Shown piece by piece: positions 34,105-44,613 of a stretch of DNA of 64,000 bases. The notes beneath the pieces are model-generated. The model saw only the letters and a list, made by a program, of their open reading frames with translations, made no database searches and had not been told where the DNA came from. Every line of letters begins with the position of its first letter. Within the stretch, counting starts at the first letter, position 1. The position numbers were made by a program, and so were the translations under genes. The stretch spans positions 989,607 through 1,053,606 of the forward strand of contig NOKP01000004.1 in NCBI GenBank assembly GCA_002682825.1. The letters run 5' to 3'. This DNA comes from Neonectria sp. B-13. Its lineage: Eukaryota; Ascomycota; Sordariomycetes; Hypocreales; Nectriaceae.

Positions 34105-36654
34105 ATGACGAGCTTTGCTTCACACGTTACCAGGGGGTCCAAGCATACAGGAAAGGGCCTGGGCCTGGGATGGCTGCTTGCCTTCTCCCTGGGCGGCGCA
34201 ATTCTACTCTTCACTTGCATCGGCTTGCTGCTCGCGTGGCGCATCAAGTCTCGCCCAGAGAATGACACGACGACGACAATGTACGAAGTCTCCGACCGTC
34301 CCGAAGACGGCAGGAAACTGGGATTCACCAAGCGACTCACCAGACGCAAGTATGTCATGGCCCAGTCGGGCAGTCGTCTCTCCCTCTCGCTGCCGCCGAT
34401 CTTGCCCCCGCTGCCGACGTATCAGAGCTTCGGCTTCTTGAACAAGGGGAACCGGAAGCGATCGCGCAGCTGGGTCGAGGAGGACGAATTCCATGGACCC
34501 AAGGTCAACAAGAACATCCGCGACAACTGGTTCAAGCGGGACAGCTGGCTCGGCAAGGCGCCCACGCTGCCGAGTCTGATGCTGGACGACACGGAGAAGG
34601 GCGGCTTTGACGATATCCTCGACCAGACGATGAGCGGGCAGAGCAGGGAGACCCACCCGGCGCTGAGGAGGTGCCAGACGGCTCCCCCTTTCTCAACCCA
34701 GGACCTCATCGATGATCCGCCAGTGAGGGTCCAGGCACCCGGGCAGTTCTTCATCGGACCGTGGCAGACCGACTCGGACCTTCATGATATCCTGCGATCC
34801 ACGGAACTCCGCCTGCGAGATAGAAAGTCGCCGGCCAAGACACCAAACTCGTCGCCTGTCAAAGGATCACCCGTCAAGACTCCCCACAGCCAGAAAAGCA
34901 TCTCATCCCAGGGCTCGGTCAAGTCAGTTGGCACCGTCGGAACCGTGCGGATCACCAGGATGTCCATCAGCCCCGGCAAGAGAGCCACGATCCACGCCAT
35001 GCCCGTCCACGCGCACAGCCGGAACGCCTCGATAAACACCATCGGGAGCGCGGCGCAGAGCCTGATCGCCGAGGCGATACAGGAACTCGTGCTTCCAGGC
35101 GGTCTCTCGAGTCCCAGCCGCAGCAAGGGCCAGCAGTGGGAGCCGCAGCAGGAAATCGACCTGGAGCCGCAGGGGCGCTCGCGGAGCAAGTCGTTAGAGA
35201 GCGACCAGTCGAGCTCGCTGTCGACGGTGTACAGCGTCGGGGAGCAGGAGGAGAGGCGCGCCGAGCAGCACCACCCGCACAGTGGATCTTACCAGACCTA
35301 CGACCCCTTCGTAGAGAACAGCATCAGGGGGCTGGCGCCGCGGCCGGCGTTGTTTGGCCCCCGATCGTTGAAGAAGCCCGGCAAGAAGGCGAGCGGGTCG
35401 ATACCTTCGCAGCCAGCCTCAAGCACCATCCGCCCTCAGCTCCGCCAGACCTCGGTGAGCACGCAGGCCGTTGGCGGCCCTCCGTTGCTCTCCATCGTCC
35501 TCAACCCGCCCACTGACGCGTCCCCTCTCAGGAGCGATTACTTCAATAACTTCGTCTATGACGGCCTTTCCCTGGCGTTCCCGGAGAGCCCCTCCTTGAC
35601 GAGCCTTGTGGCGCCGTCTATCACTACCGCGACAGATTCAGATGCCGAGACTATCGGGCCAGAGGTGAATGAGAGCCCCAGATTGGACCAAGGGTTACCT
35701 CAGACAGATAGGAACAGTATCGTAACACTTGACCCAACCAGCCCATCGACCATCACATCCGAGCCCTTTGACGAGCAGGACATGCTCAGTCTGCTTCTGT
35801 CGAGCTCAGGTGCTCCGAGGACTCTGCCAGAACCACCAAGGCACTTCAGCCACATCGACGAGTCGATTATGCCGACACCGCTTTCGCCACGACCCAGACG
35901 CGACTTCTCGCAACAGCTGAGGAAATTGTCCACGGTTTCCAACGTCAGCTCCTTTTATGACGATGAATCGATCATCGATGACCCTGCTGCCGTCTCGACC
36001 GGGTCGCCCAGTCGCCGCTCCACGTTCCGACCACTGAGGTCGCCTCCGCCGGGCCCGCCGCCTCGGGCAGACTTGGCCGGCGGCATCGGGTCCATGTCCG
36101 TGGGCAACTCCGTCGCCGAGCTCCGGAGGATGAACAGCATGGTCAGTTCCTACAGCGTCACGTCCGTTGCTTCATCCATGTACAGCAAGTGCGACTCGCC
36201 AACTCTCCCCGATCTGCGTGACTCGCCCCCGCGGTCCAACTCCAGGACAGACAACATGGGTCGCCAGAAGTACCTGAGCCTCGGAGCGACTCCACCCAAG
36301 AAGGACGGAGGCGCGAGGCGTCCGCTGTTGACGAGCCGTGGGAGCCTAGGCGTCAAGATCTCCAAGGACGACTTCGGCGGGGGAAAGGAGAACCTTGGCC
36401 CGGACTTCAGGGGGCCGCGTCTCGACGCTTCCACCCCCGCTGGCGGTCTGCGCGAGGCCCGTCGGAGCGGCAACCTCGGCCGCGACTCGCTCATCAGGAG
36501 CTTGTCCAAGCTGGGCACCGTCGACGAGCTGGGTGTCGACCAACGGCAGCGGACGAGCATCGATAGCATTGGAATATACGACAACGAAGGGTTCCTGAAG
36601 AGCTCGCCTGAGAAACTCGAAAGGGAGACCAGGGGCTTGTGTTTGCGGATGTGA
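34105..36654 (+). CDS. Ser-rich single-span membrane protein, hypothetical
   Basis: A single exon of 849 residues. A hydrophobic span at about residues 20-45 (GLGWLLAFSLGGAILLF..) is followed by a basic stop-transfer (RIKSR), suggesting a short outside or lumenal tail and a very long cytosolic part. That part is Ser/Pro/Arg-rich and probably disordered, with many SP/TP sites and a KEN-box-like KEN at residues 761-763. Similar proteins are widespread in Sordariomycetes, where they are only annotated as hypothetical. Cell-cortex or septum roles would be speculation. Intact length, coding bias and clean start make the gene itself secure. Confidence 0.8.
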   Translation: MTSFASHVTRGSKHTGKGLGLGWLLAFSLGGAILLFTCIGLLLAWRIKSRPENDTTTTMYEVSDRPEDGRKLGFTKRLTRRKYVMAQSGSRLSLSLPPILPPLPTYQSFGFLNKGNRKRSRSWVEEDEFHGPKVNKNIRDNWFKRDSWLGKAPTLPSLMLDDTEKGGFDDILDQTMSGQSRETHPALRRCQTAPPFSTQDLIDDPPVRVQAPGQFFIGPWQTDSDLHDILRSTELRLRDRKSPAKTPNSSPVKGSPVKTPHSQKSISSQGSVKSVGTVGTVRITRMSISPGKRATIHAMPVHAHSRNASINTIGSAAQSLIAEAIQELVLPGGLSSPSRSKGQQWEPQQEIDLEPQGRSRSKSLESDQSSSLSTVYSVGEQEERRAEQHHPHSGSYQTYDPFVENSIRGLAPRPALFGPRSLKKPGKKASGSIPSQPASSTIRPQLRQTSVSTQAVGGPPLLSIVLNPPTDASPLRSDYFNNFVYDGLSLAFPESPSLTSLVAPSITTATDSDAETIGPEVNESPRLDQGLPQTDRNSIVTLDPTSPSTITSEPFDEQDMLSLLLSSSGAPRTLPEPPRHFSHIDESIMPTPLSPRPRRDFSQQLRKLSTVSNVSSFYDDESIIDDPAAVSTGSPSRRSTFRPLRSPPPGPPPRADLAGGIGSMSVGNSVAELRRMNSMVSSYSVTSVASSMYSKCDSPTLPDLRDSPPRSNSRTDNMGRQKYLSLGATPPKKDGGARRPLLTSRGSLGVKISKDDFGGGKENLGPDFRGPRLDASTPAGGLREARRSGNLGRDSLIRSLSKLGTVDELGVDQRQRTSIDSIGIYDNEGFLKSSPEKLERETRGLCLRM

Positions 36655-37034
36655 AGAAAATGATGATGCATGGCCTCGGCTGTTGATTTCTTCTTTCCTT
36701 TTGTCGCTCGCCCATCTTCTTTGTCGGACGACTCATGTCATTTCCTGTTTGTCTCTTTCAAACCCCCTATTTGTGTGTATACACTTGGATCTTCTCTGTA
36801 TTTTAGATGAGCTTGGAAGGGCACTTGAGAACTGACTGGGGTGTTTTGGAGCTCCATGGATATACCCGTCAGACGTAATCGTAATATTAGGGATTTAATA
36901 AATGTGGATGGCGTCTGGAAGGAACTCATGTGCGCCTTTTAACAGGCCCGTTTATCGCTTTCCTTGCTCATCAGTAGTGATATCCCCTTTGGACCGAACG
37001 CCGATGCTCCTAGTTCCAGTCATGTATGTCTGGA
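36655..37034. other. convergent 3' flanks
   Basis: Lies between the convergent Ser-rich membrane protein and ICln genes. T-rich, UTR-like, no frame. Confidence 0.45.
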
Positions 37035-37990
37035 TTAATCGACCCGCGGTCGCTTGTTGTCGGTGTCCTCCTTGGATCCATCCTCCTTAGCACCATCTCC
37101 CTCCACTTCATCGCGAGCTCGTACTCTGCCAGCGCCTTCGCCTAGCTCTTCCTCTCCTTCGCCTCCCTGGCCGATCCAGTTGCCGTCCTCGTCAAAGTAC
37201 TCGTGCACATTATCTGCTGTAATCCAACCTCCGCTACCCGGCATAGGTGCAGGCATTCCGCCATTGCTCGCGCCGCGCAGAACACCGGTGAAGCCTTCGA
37301 TGGCCTCGTGCTCGGCGCTGCCCTCAAAGACGATTCGGTCGTAGTCGTCTTCCTCGTCATCTTCGCCAGTATTGGGGTCGGGGTTCAGGTCCGAGCAGGC
37401 AGCCATTGCCTCGTAGAGATGTTTTGCTGGGCTAGGATCGGAATCGGCGCTGGGGGGGATGATTGTGAGCTCCACGGTGTTGAAGTCGTCGTCGTCATCC
37501 GAGCCGCCTTCGGAGAACTCGAGCTGCATCCATACGGCCTGAATGGGGTTTCCTTGGCTCTGTGTGCCGACTTGTTTCACAGCGTGGATGGATATCGCGG
37601 GGTAGGGGATCGAGACGCCGGCCTCGGCCTGTTGGCTGAAGATAGTAAAGTTCCTGTGGAGAGAGAGTTTGTCAGTCTGGATTGGGCAGTGAGGAAGGGC
37701 CGTAGTGCTTACTCCGAGTTGACAAAGATGTCGACCTTCTGCTCAACCAGCTCCTCGGCATTGCCATTAATGCTATCGCCCTCGGGAGCACTTGGCTTCC
37801 GACTCGAATCGGCCGGGAACAAGGCAAGCTTGCCGCATTGCGCCTTGGGAATCCAGGCTTTTGCGCCGGCGACGTGGTAGTGAAGGACGGGCTTGCCACC
37901 AATAAAGCTCTCAGGGGTCTGAGTCTGATATTCTGACAAGGTCGTGAAATCTCCCACAGCGGGAGGCGTCCGGATTGTGGTTGGCAGCAT
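37035..37990 (-). CDS. ICln-like methylosome/volume regulator protein
   Basis: Exons are 37713-37990 and 37035-37653, with intron 37654-37712. The total is 897 nt, 298 residues. The PH-like ICln fold is readable: GGKPVLHYHVAGAKAWIP, then VDIFVNSENFTIFS, then ISIPYPAISIHAV (partly split by the intron). An acidic stretch (SDDDDDF) and ELTIIPP strand follow. The acidic C-terminal half ends in a Lys/Arg-rich KRPRVD, like a nuclear-localisation signal. By homology ICln chaperones Sm proteins during snRNP assembly with PRMT5-type methylosomes and was first described as a chloride-current regulator. The gene is head-to-head with the next one, 399 bp apart. Confidence 0.85.
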
Positions 37991-38389
37991 CGTGATCTAT
38001 TTGTCTCGAGACAAGGGCGCAAGTTGATGATGTCTTGGAGGGGTCAACCAGGCAGCTCGAGAGAAAATGAGGGTTGCGACGTGGGGCTAGTGAGCTTTAT
38101 CGTTTATCAGCTTATCGTTATCAGGGCTCTTATCGCTTATCGCGTCAGTCATGGGATGGCGAGGCCCGGCCGACCCCGAGAGGCTACATCACACTCACAA
38201 GCCAGGAAGACTCTCAAGGTTAAAGTCCAAGACAACTACTCTAATCTTCTCTATTGTAACATACGTGGGAACCATTTCTTTCATCTATACAACGAGCATT
38301 CTCTCCGCCATTCATTGACTCAAGCGCTGCCGCAACGAAACGATTGAAACGCGCATCACCCCGCCATTCGAGATTCGAGGTCATCACTC
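37991..38389. other. bidirectional promoter region
   Basis: Shared upstream region of the divergent ICln and coiled-coil genes. GCTTATCG/ATCGCTTATCG-like short repeats occur at about 38099-38140; nothing else stands out. Confidence 0.45.
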
Positions 38390-38969
38390 ATGCACAACGG
38401 CCGTAAGTCTCTCTAAATGTTGGCAAAAGAAGCCTCTAACGTAGATCAAAGGCTCCCATCCCCTGCTAGAGCAGGTTCCCTTGACAGTCTCCCCGTTCGT
38501 GTCTCTCCCAGCTGCCACGACGCTATCCTACAACTACAAGACCATGCCATCTACCCTTCCCCCCTCATCTCTTGGCATCTCCGCGGCATCGGACGACCCT
38601 GCTGGGCAGCCGAAGCCAAAGTACGTTGTCTCCAGCTCTGGCCATGCGGCGCACCCTGATGACATCATCGCGTCCTGTCGTGCACTCCAGGCGCATGTTT
38701 CAAAGATGCAGGAGGATGCGGAACGCGAGTTGAGGGAATTGGAGGAAAGGATCAGGGCACGAGATCTTGCTGAGAAGAGGAGAGTAGCACCGGGCTGGTT
38801 GGACAGCGAATCGCGCTTGCTGGAGCCGGAAAGGAACACGCCGGTGCAGACGCAAGGTATTGGCAATGTGCCGGAAGGACAACCTGTCCCACAAGAGAGA
38901 ACCGAGGCTCCTCCCGATGACCAAGGTGCAGAGCTTGATCGAGCATTTGGTGGTATGGGATTGCAATAG
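38390..38969 (+). CDS. small coiled-coil protein, conserved hypothetical
   Basis: Best model: a 13-nt first exon (38390-38402), intron 38403-38451 (GTAAGT, CTAAC branch, AAAG) and exon 38452-38969. The total is 531 nt, 176 residues. A shorter start at the ATG at 38544 gives 141 residues (MPSTLPPSSLGIS). The frame is fully open between the two starts. The middle has a strong coiled coil (HVSKMQEDAERELRELEERI) followed by RDLAEKRRVAPGW. The tail is acidic and Gln/Pro-rich and ends FGGMGLQ. Function unknown; cytosolic by absence of signals. Which start is used is uncertain. Confidence 0.68.
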
Positions 38970-39164
38970 GTGTGTTTATACAAAGTATATGCGGTTCATG
39001 ACAATCTCACAAATAGGCACAGGGACATTGTTCTCTCCGTGCGGCAGCAATTATTACTTCAAAGGCAATTACGAATACATTAAGTAGCTATCGAATGATA
39101 TATTTGTCGCGACCTTCTCCTTAACTGGCGTGCCATCGGGCATATGCCTAGGACCACAATCTAC

Positions 39165-39998
39165 CTACATGAGGCCGGCAAGGGCGATGAGAGCAGCGCC
39201 GGCCGCAAGGATGTGGGAAGCGGCGAACTCGGGAGCGCCGCCCTCGACAACGGTGGAGGTAGGGGTGCTGGAGGTCTATTCGATGGGTTAGAGTCGCCGA
39301 GTCTTGGTGAAAGTGAGAGATTGGACTGATACATACCGAGTTGGAGACGTGGGTGGTGACGACGGAGGGAGTGGTGACGGCAGACTCAGAGACGGCGGCA
39401 GTGGTGGAAACAGCCTCAGTCGCCTCGGCAGAAGTCTCCTCGACGGAGGTCTCCTCGACAACAGTGGTCTCCTCGGCTGCAGCAGAGGTCTCAATAGCGG
39501 CTGTGGTCTCAGCAACAGTAGTCTCCTCAGCAGCGGCGGTGGTCTCGGCGGCAGCAGTGGTCTCGGCGGCAGCGGCTGTCGTGGTGGAATCGGCACTGGC
39601 GGGAACGGCACTGAGACCGCAGCCCTCAGCAGCCGCTTCGACGCCATCACCGTAGTCGGGCCAGAGCTCGTACTCAGTGGCACATGCTAGGCAAGCCTCA
39701 TAGAGCTCGTTCCACTCATCGCTGTCGCAGTAACCCTCGTCCTCGGCGTCGAGGATGGTGTAACCTGAATCGACGGAGTCAGTCTCATTGGCACATATAC
39801 TCAATAGGTCTCGAGTACACGAGAATTCTTACCGCAGTTGGCGTGGCACTGGTACGCAGCGCCAGTCACCACACGCTTGTGCATGGGGACCGACTCGGGG
39901 AACTGGAAGCTTCGTCTGGCAGAGGCGTTGAACAGAGCCGAGGCGCTGGCCAGAGTAGCCAGCGAGCCAAGGGTGAGGGCAGCGTAGGTCAATTGCAT
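39165..39998 (-). CDS. secreted Cys-rich, Ala/Thr-rich GPI-type protein
   Basis: Exons are 39833-39998, 39337-39764 and 39165-39275. Introns are 39765-39832 and 39276-39336. The total is 705 nt, 234 residues. A signal peptide (MQLTYAALTLGSLATLASA) is followed by a small domain with conserved cysteines (YQCHANCG, GYCDSDEWNELYEACLAC), a long imperfect Ala/Glu/Thr repeat (TTAAAETTAAAEE) and a hydrophobic tail of about 20 residues preceded by an Ala/Ser-rich segment, consistent with a GPI anchor. It is likely displayed on the cell wall. Known homologues are annotated only as hypothetical. Repeat-rich middle and intact introns suggest a functional, fast-evolving surface protein. Confidence 0.78.
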
Positions 39999-40911
39999 CT
40001 TGGAGATGAGGCTTAACGAGTGGCAGAGAGCTGAAGTGAGTTGTCTGAAGAGGCTGGGTCCGAGTTCGATGGGATGATGCGTGGAGCTTCACATGCTTCA
40101 TGCGGGCACTGGCAAGCTTACTTATACCCTTCAACGCCAAGTACTCCCCATCACCAAGCGGATTGTGCCAAGAGGACACGCGTACTGACTAGCCGATCCA
40201 GCGTTTACTCATTTCTGGTCCGCAGCGGAGTTGCTCGAGCCCCGTTGATTCGAGCCAAGGATGCTATCCTTCCAAGCAAACAACCCACGAGGAACCGGGG
40301 ACATGCCCAAGATCAGCCTACGTTAACTGGGCCCCGAGTCATGGATTCATGGGCCAGGACCCCTCCATGCCATTGTTGGTGCTCTAACCCCGAGCTACCG
40401 ATGTCGGCTTCTGCATGCGCAGGACCCAGGGTGCGGGCCCAACAGTCGGCAACTGGGGATAGTGGCCAATGAGTGCACATAGCCTGATCTGATTAGATGC
40501 TAAGTGCATCTTATCTGATCATCTGATAATCGCTCAACCCACTCAGGCCCTGTCAACCCTGTCTCCCATCGCCAAGGTTGCAACAATGGCTCCGTTGGGT
40601 CACGCTAGACTTGCATGGGCCAGCGGCCAGCCTTTGGTTTTCTCCACCGGTAGCAGCCGACCTACTTGATGGTGGGTGGGAGGCATTTGTGGGCTGGCGG
40701 CCGAGAGCCCGAGAAGTATGCCCGTTGCTACCTATGTGCGCGAACTCGACGGGAGTTGCAGTAGTATATTAGGCCGCGTAGGTCTGGCGCCACAGTCAGC
40801 CAGAATTTGCAAGGTATTTACCAACCTGGAAATTTGCGTTTCGACTTTCGATTCTTCTCCTGCATTTCCAATCTCCGGCTGCTTATGCTCCTTGCCCGCG
40901 CCTTACTTGAT
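39999..40911. other. divergent intergenic region
   Basis: Lies between two divergent surface-protein genes. Includes a near-direct short repeat GATCTGAT/TATCTGATCATCTGAT at about 40483-40528. No gene seen. Confidence 0.45.
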
Positions 40912-41871
40912 ATGCCTTCTCTCAAGTCGGTCCTTGGCGGCCTGGCCGTCGTGGTAGCCTCTGCCTATGCTGCTACTGATCTTGGAGGTGAGGACGAGAT
41001 GGGTCCGGCTGCCTTCATGTGGCCGGCGGACAGAGTCTGGGCGGCCTCCATGGACAACACTGCTCCTTGTGGTTCTGTAGCCAGTCCTGGAAACCGGAGC
41101 CAGTTTCCTATGAGTATGTTTCCAGACCTCCAACATGAAGTCGTGGACTGACAAAGAGCAGCGAGTGCAAAGGTTGCTTTGATCGGCCAGGATGAGTCCT
41201 ACGACATCGAGTTGAGCATATCCTACCTGTCAAGTATGTCCCCTTTGAAAATATCAAACTTGCAATTGTGCCTGACAAGTCTAGACCCCAAACGAAACTC
41301 GGACTTCACGACGCTCATCGACGGCGACGACTTCAAGTCCATCGACGTCGGCCATACTTGCGTAAATGTGCCGGACGCTGCCGATTCTGTCACCGCCGGT
41401 GACAAGGCCACCCTCCAGATCAAGTACATTGCCGACTTCGACACCGCCGAGAACCAAACGTTCTATGCCTGCGCCGACATCACATATGTGGAGCTCACGA
41501 ACTTCGATGAGTCGATTCCATGCTTCAATGCTACGACGGATGGCGACGACGCCGATGATTCTTCCTCCTCGCATTCGGACTCGAGCTCGACTTCATCTTC
41601 ATCGTCGTCGACTAGCACTGCTTCTGCCAGCCCAGACAAGGAAAAATCCGGTTCTGGTGGACTCTCTGGTGGTGCCATCGCCGGCATCGTCGTTGGCTCG
41701 GTTGTTGGTGTCGGCCTGATTGCTTTGGCCGGTCTGCTCATCTACAGACGCAAAAATAAGCGCATGAATGCGCTCAGGCAGCAGCAGTCGGCGAGAGGAG
41801 TTAGCTGGGAGGAACAGCCGCCGAAGAATTCTCAATCTACTGGAAGTGTGAGGATGAACAATTTGGCTTAG
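40912..41871 (+). CDS. BIM1-like (X325-type) surface protein with TM anchor
   Basis: Exons are 40912-41113, 41162-41233 and 41285-41871. Introns are 41114-41161 and 41234-41284. The total is 861 nt, 286 residues. After a signal peptide (VLGGLAVVVASAYA) comes the BIM1-like domain with PAAFMWPADRVW, then NTAPCGSVASPGNRSQFPM and a last strand near FYACADITYVEL. A Ser-rich stalk, one membrane span (AGIVVGSVVGVGLIALAGLL) and a basic cytosolic tail complete it. X325/BIM1 proteins are LPMO-like copper binders, but the first mature residue here is not His. The first intron has a tandem NAG-NAG acceptor, and the second is 51 nt, in frame and stop-free. An upstream in-frame ATG (40885) is an alternative start. 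Confidence 0.82.
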
Positions 41872-43799
41872 AATAGTTAAAGCGGTGCTTGCAGTTTGGA
41901 GAGAGGTGGGTGGGTGTACGGATTTCCAACAGGGGTAATGCGTCACGCGATATGAGTTTCTTCGAGTAAATAAGATGAACTTATTGATACATAAAAATAG
42001 CAAGTGATTGATTACTTGAAATAGGATTAAACTTATTAGATCTACGTATTTTAATTGCAGTTTTAGATTAAGTAAACGACCGTTTGCACGAAATGCTCCC
42101 TCGTTCACATTCTAAGACACTCTCAACGATGGATGTATTTCTACTTTTTGGGTCAAGCCTGTCGGTCTCAGCACATCACTTACAACTTCAACTTCGGCCC
42201 AACTGTCAGGATAGTGTTGTGGACCTGGTTCTCCACGAGCAGGGTCGTTGATCGATAACCTATAGGCTAGTAGTCACTCCACCCACGCGACGGTGGTTCC
42301 ACCTCGGACGTTGGGCTATCCGACAGCTCGGTTTCCGGTGGATGGATCACGCAAAAGGACCGACTTGGCCAGTCTCTGGTATCGAGAGGGGTCTTGGTTG
42401 GGAATGCCGGGCATCAGGTCATGAAGTGGTCCATGTTCCCAGACAGCCGAGTCTTGGCAGATGTGGAGGCAAAGCAATCGCGAGAACCAGCTTCATCTTG
42501 TCCAGTAATGGATATTAATGGCTCGTTACGTAGCGTTCCGTATATGCTTAGGAGTTAACGTTTACTATTTCCTTGTGGCATGTGCCGGTATCCTTGACCG
42601 GTGCCGACATTGCCGTCAGAAATTACGAGTCGCATCATTTGCTCCCGACTTCGGGCTTGTGTTCAATAGTCCCGGCGTGGTCGACCGGGGTAACGTATTT
42701 TTATTATTGGAAACTTGGACAAAGCTATTTCGGACGGAGAGTTCTATGTTCTGCGATTTCGGGACGTGATCGTGAGAAGGCTCCAGGTCGGTGGTCAGTC
42801 ACTGGTGTTGTGACATCCATGAGCAACCAGGATCAACTCCCTCCGCTCACAATTGTGGCAAAACAAAGCACCAAGGATAGGCCGGCCATGCGCACAATGA
42901 GTCCATTATGGTGACCAACCTAGAATCAAGTGAAGACGGTCTCGTCGCAATGCTCAACGTAACTGAAAAGTCGCCGGGTCACGTGTGACGAATGGCTGTC
43001 GCAGTCAGCTTCTCTCCTCCAACGACTCGCTTGGAATGTGACGATCTCCCCTCTCCAGGCGGCTACACGAAACTTCCTACATCTTTCGTAGAACTTTTAC
43101 CCTCACGCTAACTGCCACGGTCTTCCCTTTTCGTCCGGCCTGGGCCTTCTGGCGTCATCACACAAAACATACTTCAGTCCGGTGCTCCCTCGCGTCCCCC
43201 TTGAGCGACGCTTTCGGCGAATGCTGGGGCTCCTGCAATCACGCTCCTCGCGGACAGAACCACCGACGCGTTGCCTGTGCGACATTGTCTTGGTTCACCA
43301 GGTCAAGTTTCCAGTCGGTGTCCCGGCGGGAAGCTGCGTTTGAGGCGGAGCCGGTCGCCTTTGTGTGCTTCCCGGCTGTGACTGTCCAACTCGGCTCGCA
43401 AGTCTCGATTGTGTTCGATGAAGGTACGAATAACGATCCCGAAGCCGTCCAAACCTATGTGACATCAAGCCATCAAACTCTATATAAGAAGCGTGATATG
43501 GTCAGCCAGTAGAAGGCCTAACTCGATACAATTGCATTTCTAACTCTGCACCCTCGCATCACCGCCATATCTTCAACACTGTTCCGGTTGCTTTAGCATT
43601 TTGATCGACCTGCGGTTTCGCATCATTCTCTTTTCCCAACCTTGTTTTGGCTGCTTTACCATCTTTTGCCCTTCCGCGCTCGCGGGTCACTCTCTTTCCC
43701 CCCCAAATCTTGTTCCACAAACCGCTGGCGGTTACGTTATCGTGAAACACAACACTTTCGTCTTCAACGCATTCCTCAGCACCAAAAACAGTAGTAGTC
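41872..43799. other. 1.9 kb intergenic region, promoter of a secreted-protein gene
   Basis: No phase-consistent coding sequence. The last 320 bp is the likely promoter and leader of the secreted protein, with a TATA-like box. Confidence 0.45.
43481..43488 (+). promoter_or_regulatory. TATA box of the secreted-protein gene
   Basis: TATATAAG lies 312 bp upstream of the ATG at 43800, followed by CT-rich leader sequence. Confidence 0.4.
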
Positions 43800-44353
43800 A
43801 TGTTCAAGGCTACACTCATTGCCCTACTTGCCACGAAAGGCCTGTGCGATATGACTGGCTCAATGCGTCAGGCCAGAGTCGTCGGCCGAGAGAACCCGCC
43901 TCAAGTCGACCAATTCGGGTGGCACGCGTTCACCGAGTACACTGGAATTGACGCGAATCTGTACATAGAGTCTCCTGCCCAGGGAGTTCCCGAGGCGTTT
44001 TCGTGCACGAAAGTAAGGATCCGGAATCACGAAGCACTTCGCCATTAGATTACTGACCCATTCTCTAGAGGGAAGGGCCGGACCGACTCGACTGTCCTGC
44101 CGCCATCTCTGCTTGGGAAGGCCAGGTTGAGGACGACAACATTCACATCAATGCAGGCCAATGCATATCAATCACCGATGGTGAATGCCGGACCGTTGTA
44201 TGTGCTCCCATCGAACGCCTGAGGATTCACATCGAGGAGATTATTGGGAGGATGTGGAATCCCCTCTCCATGAGATGCGTGCTAGGAGGCTATGGCGGAA
44301 TCCTCCAAAGTGAAGACTCGGCATTCGTCATTGAGATTGGACGGCCCCTGTAG
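43800..44353 (+). CDS. small secreted Cys-rich protein, effector-like
   Basis: Exons are 43800-44012 and 44069-44353, with intron 44013-44068 (GTAAGG..TCTAG). The total is 498 nt, 165 residues. A short signal peptide (MFKATLIALLATKGLC) is followed by six further cysteines (in SCTK, LDCPA, GQCIS, GECRT, VVCAP and MRCVL), enough for three disulfides. Conserved-looking patches are HINAGQCISITDGEC and MWNPLSMRCVLGG. No enzymatic motif is visible. Small secreted Cys-rich proteins of plant- or insect-associated ascomycetes are often effectors, but that role is inference. It is easily missed, because neither exon alone makes a long frame. Confidence 0.7.
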
Positions 44354-44613
44354 TGAGCAGCTTGTGCATCAAGCACGGGACAATTATCCAGGAGTTTTTG
44401 CTTCAGCCTTGGTATTGTTCGACTGGCGTTCATGAGTTGTCGGCTGTCGTTGGGGGCGACATTCACCCGACTTAGCAAGGGGTTCTCAAGTTTGCTTTCG
44501 GCGTCGTGCCTGATCCCTGTGTAAATTCATTTTATCTCAGAAGTTTCCTACGGCTCAACTGTAAATTCATGCATTTCTTACATGAGGCGGTCGTCTGTTA
44601 GATGACGGTGACC

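Noticed and set aside
35136..35516. Long alternative frames inside the Ser-rich membrane protein gene
   Set aside because: Shadow frames of a GC-rich coding sequence.
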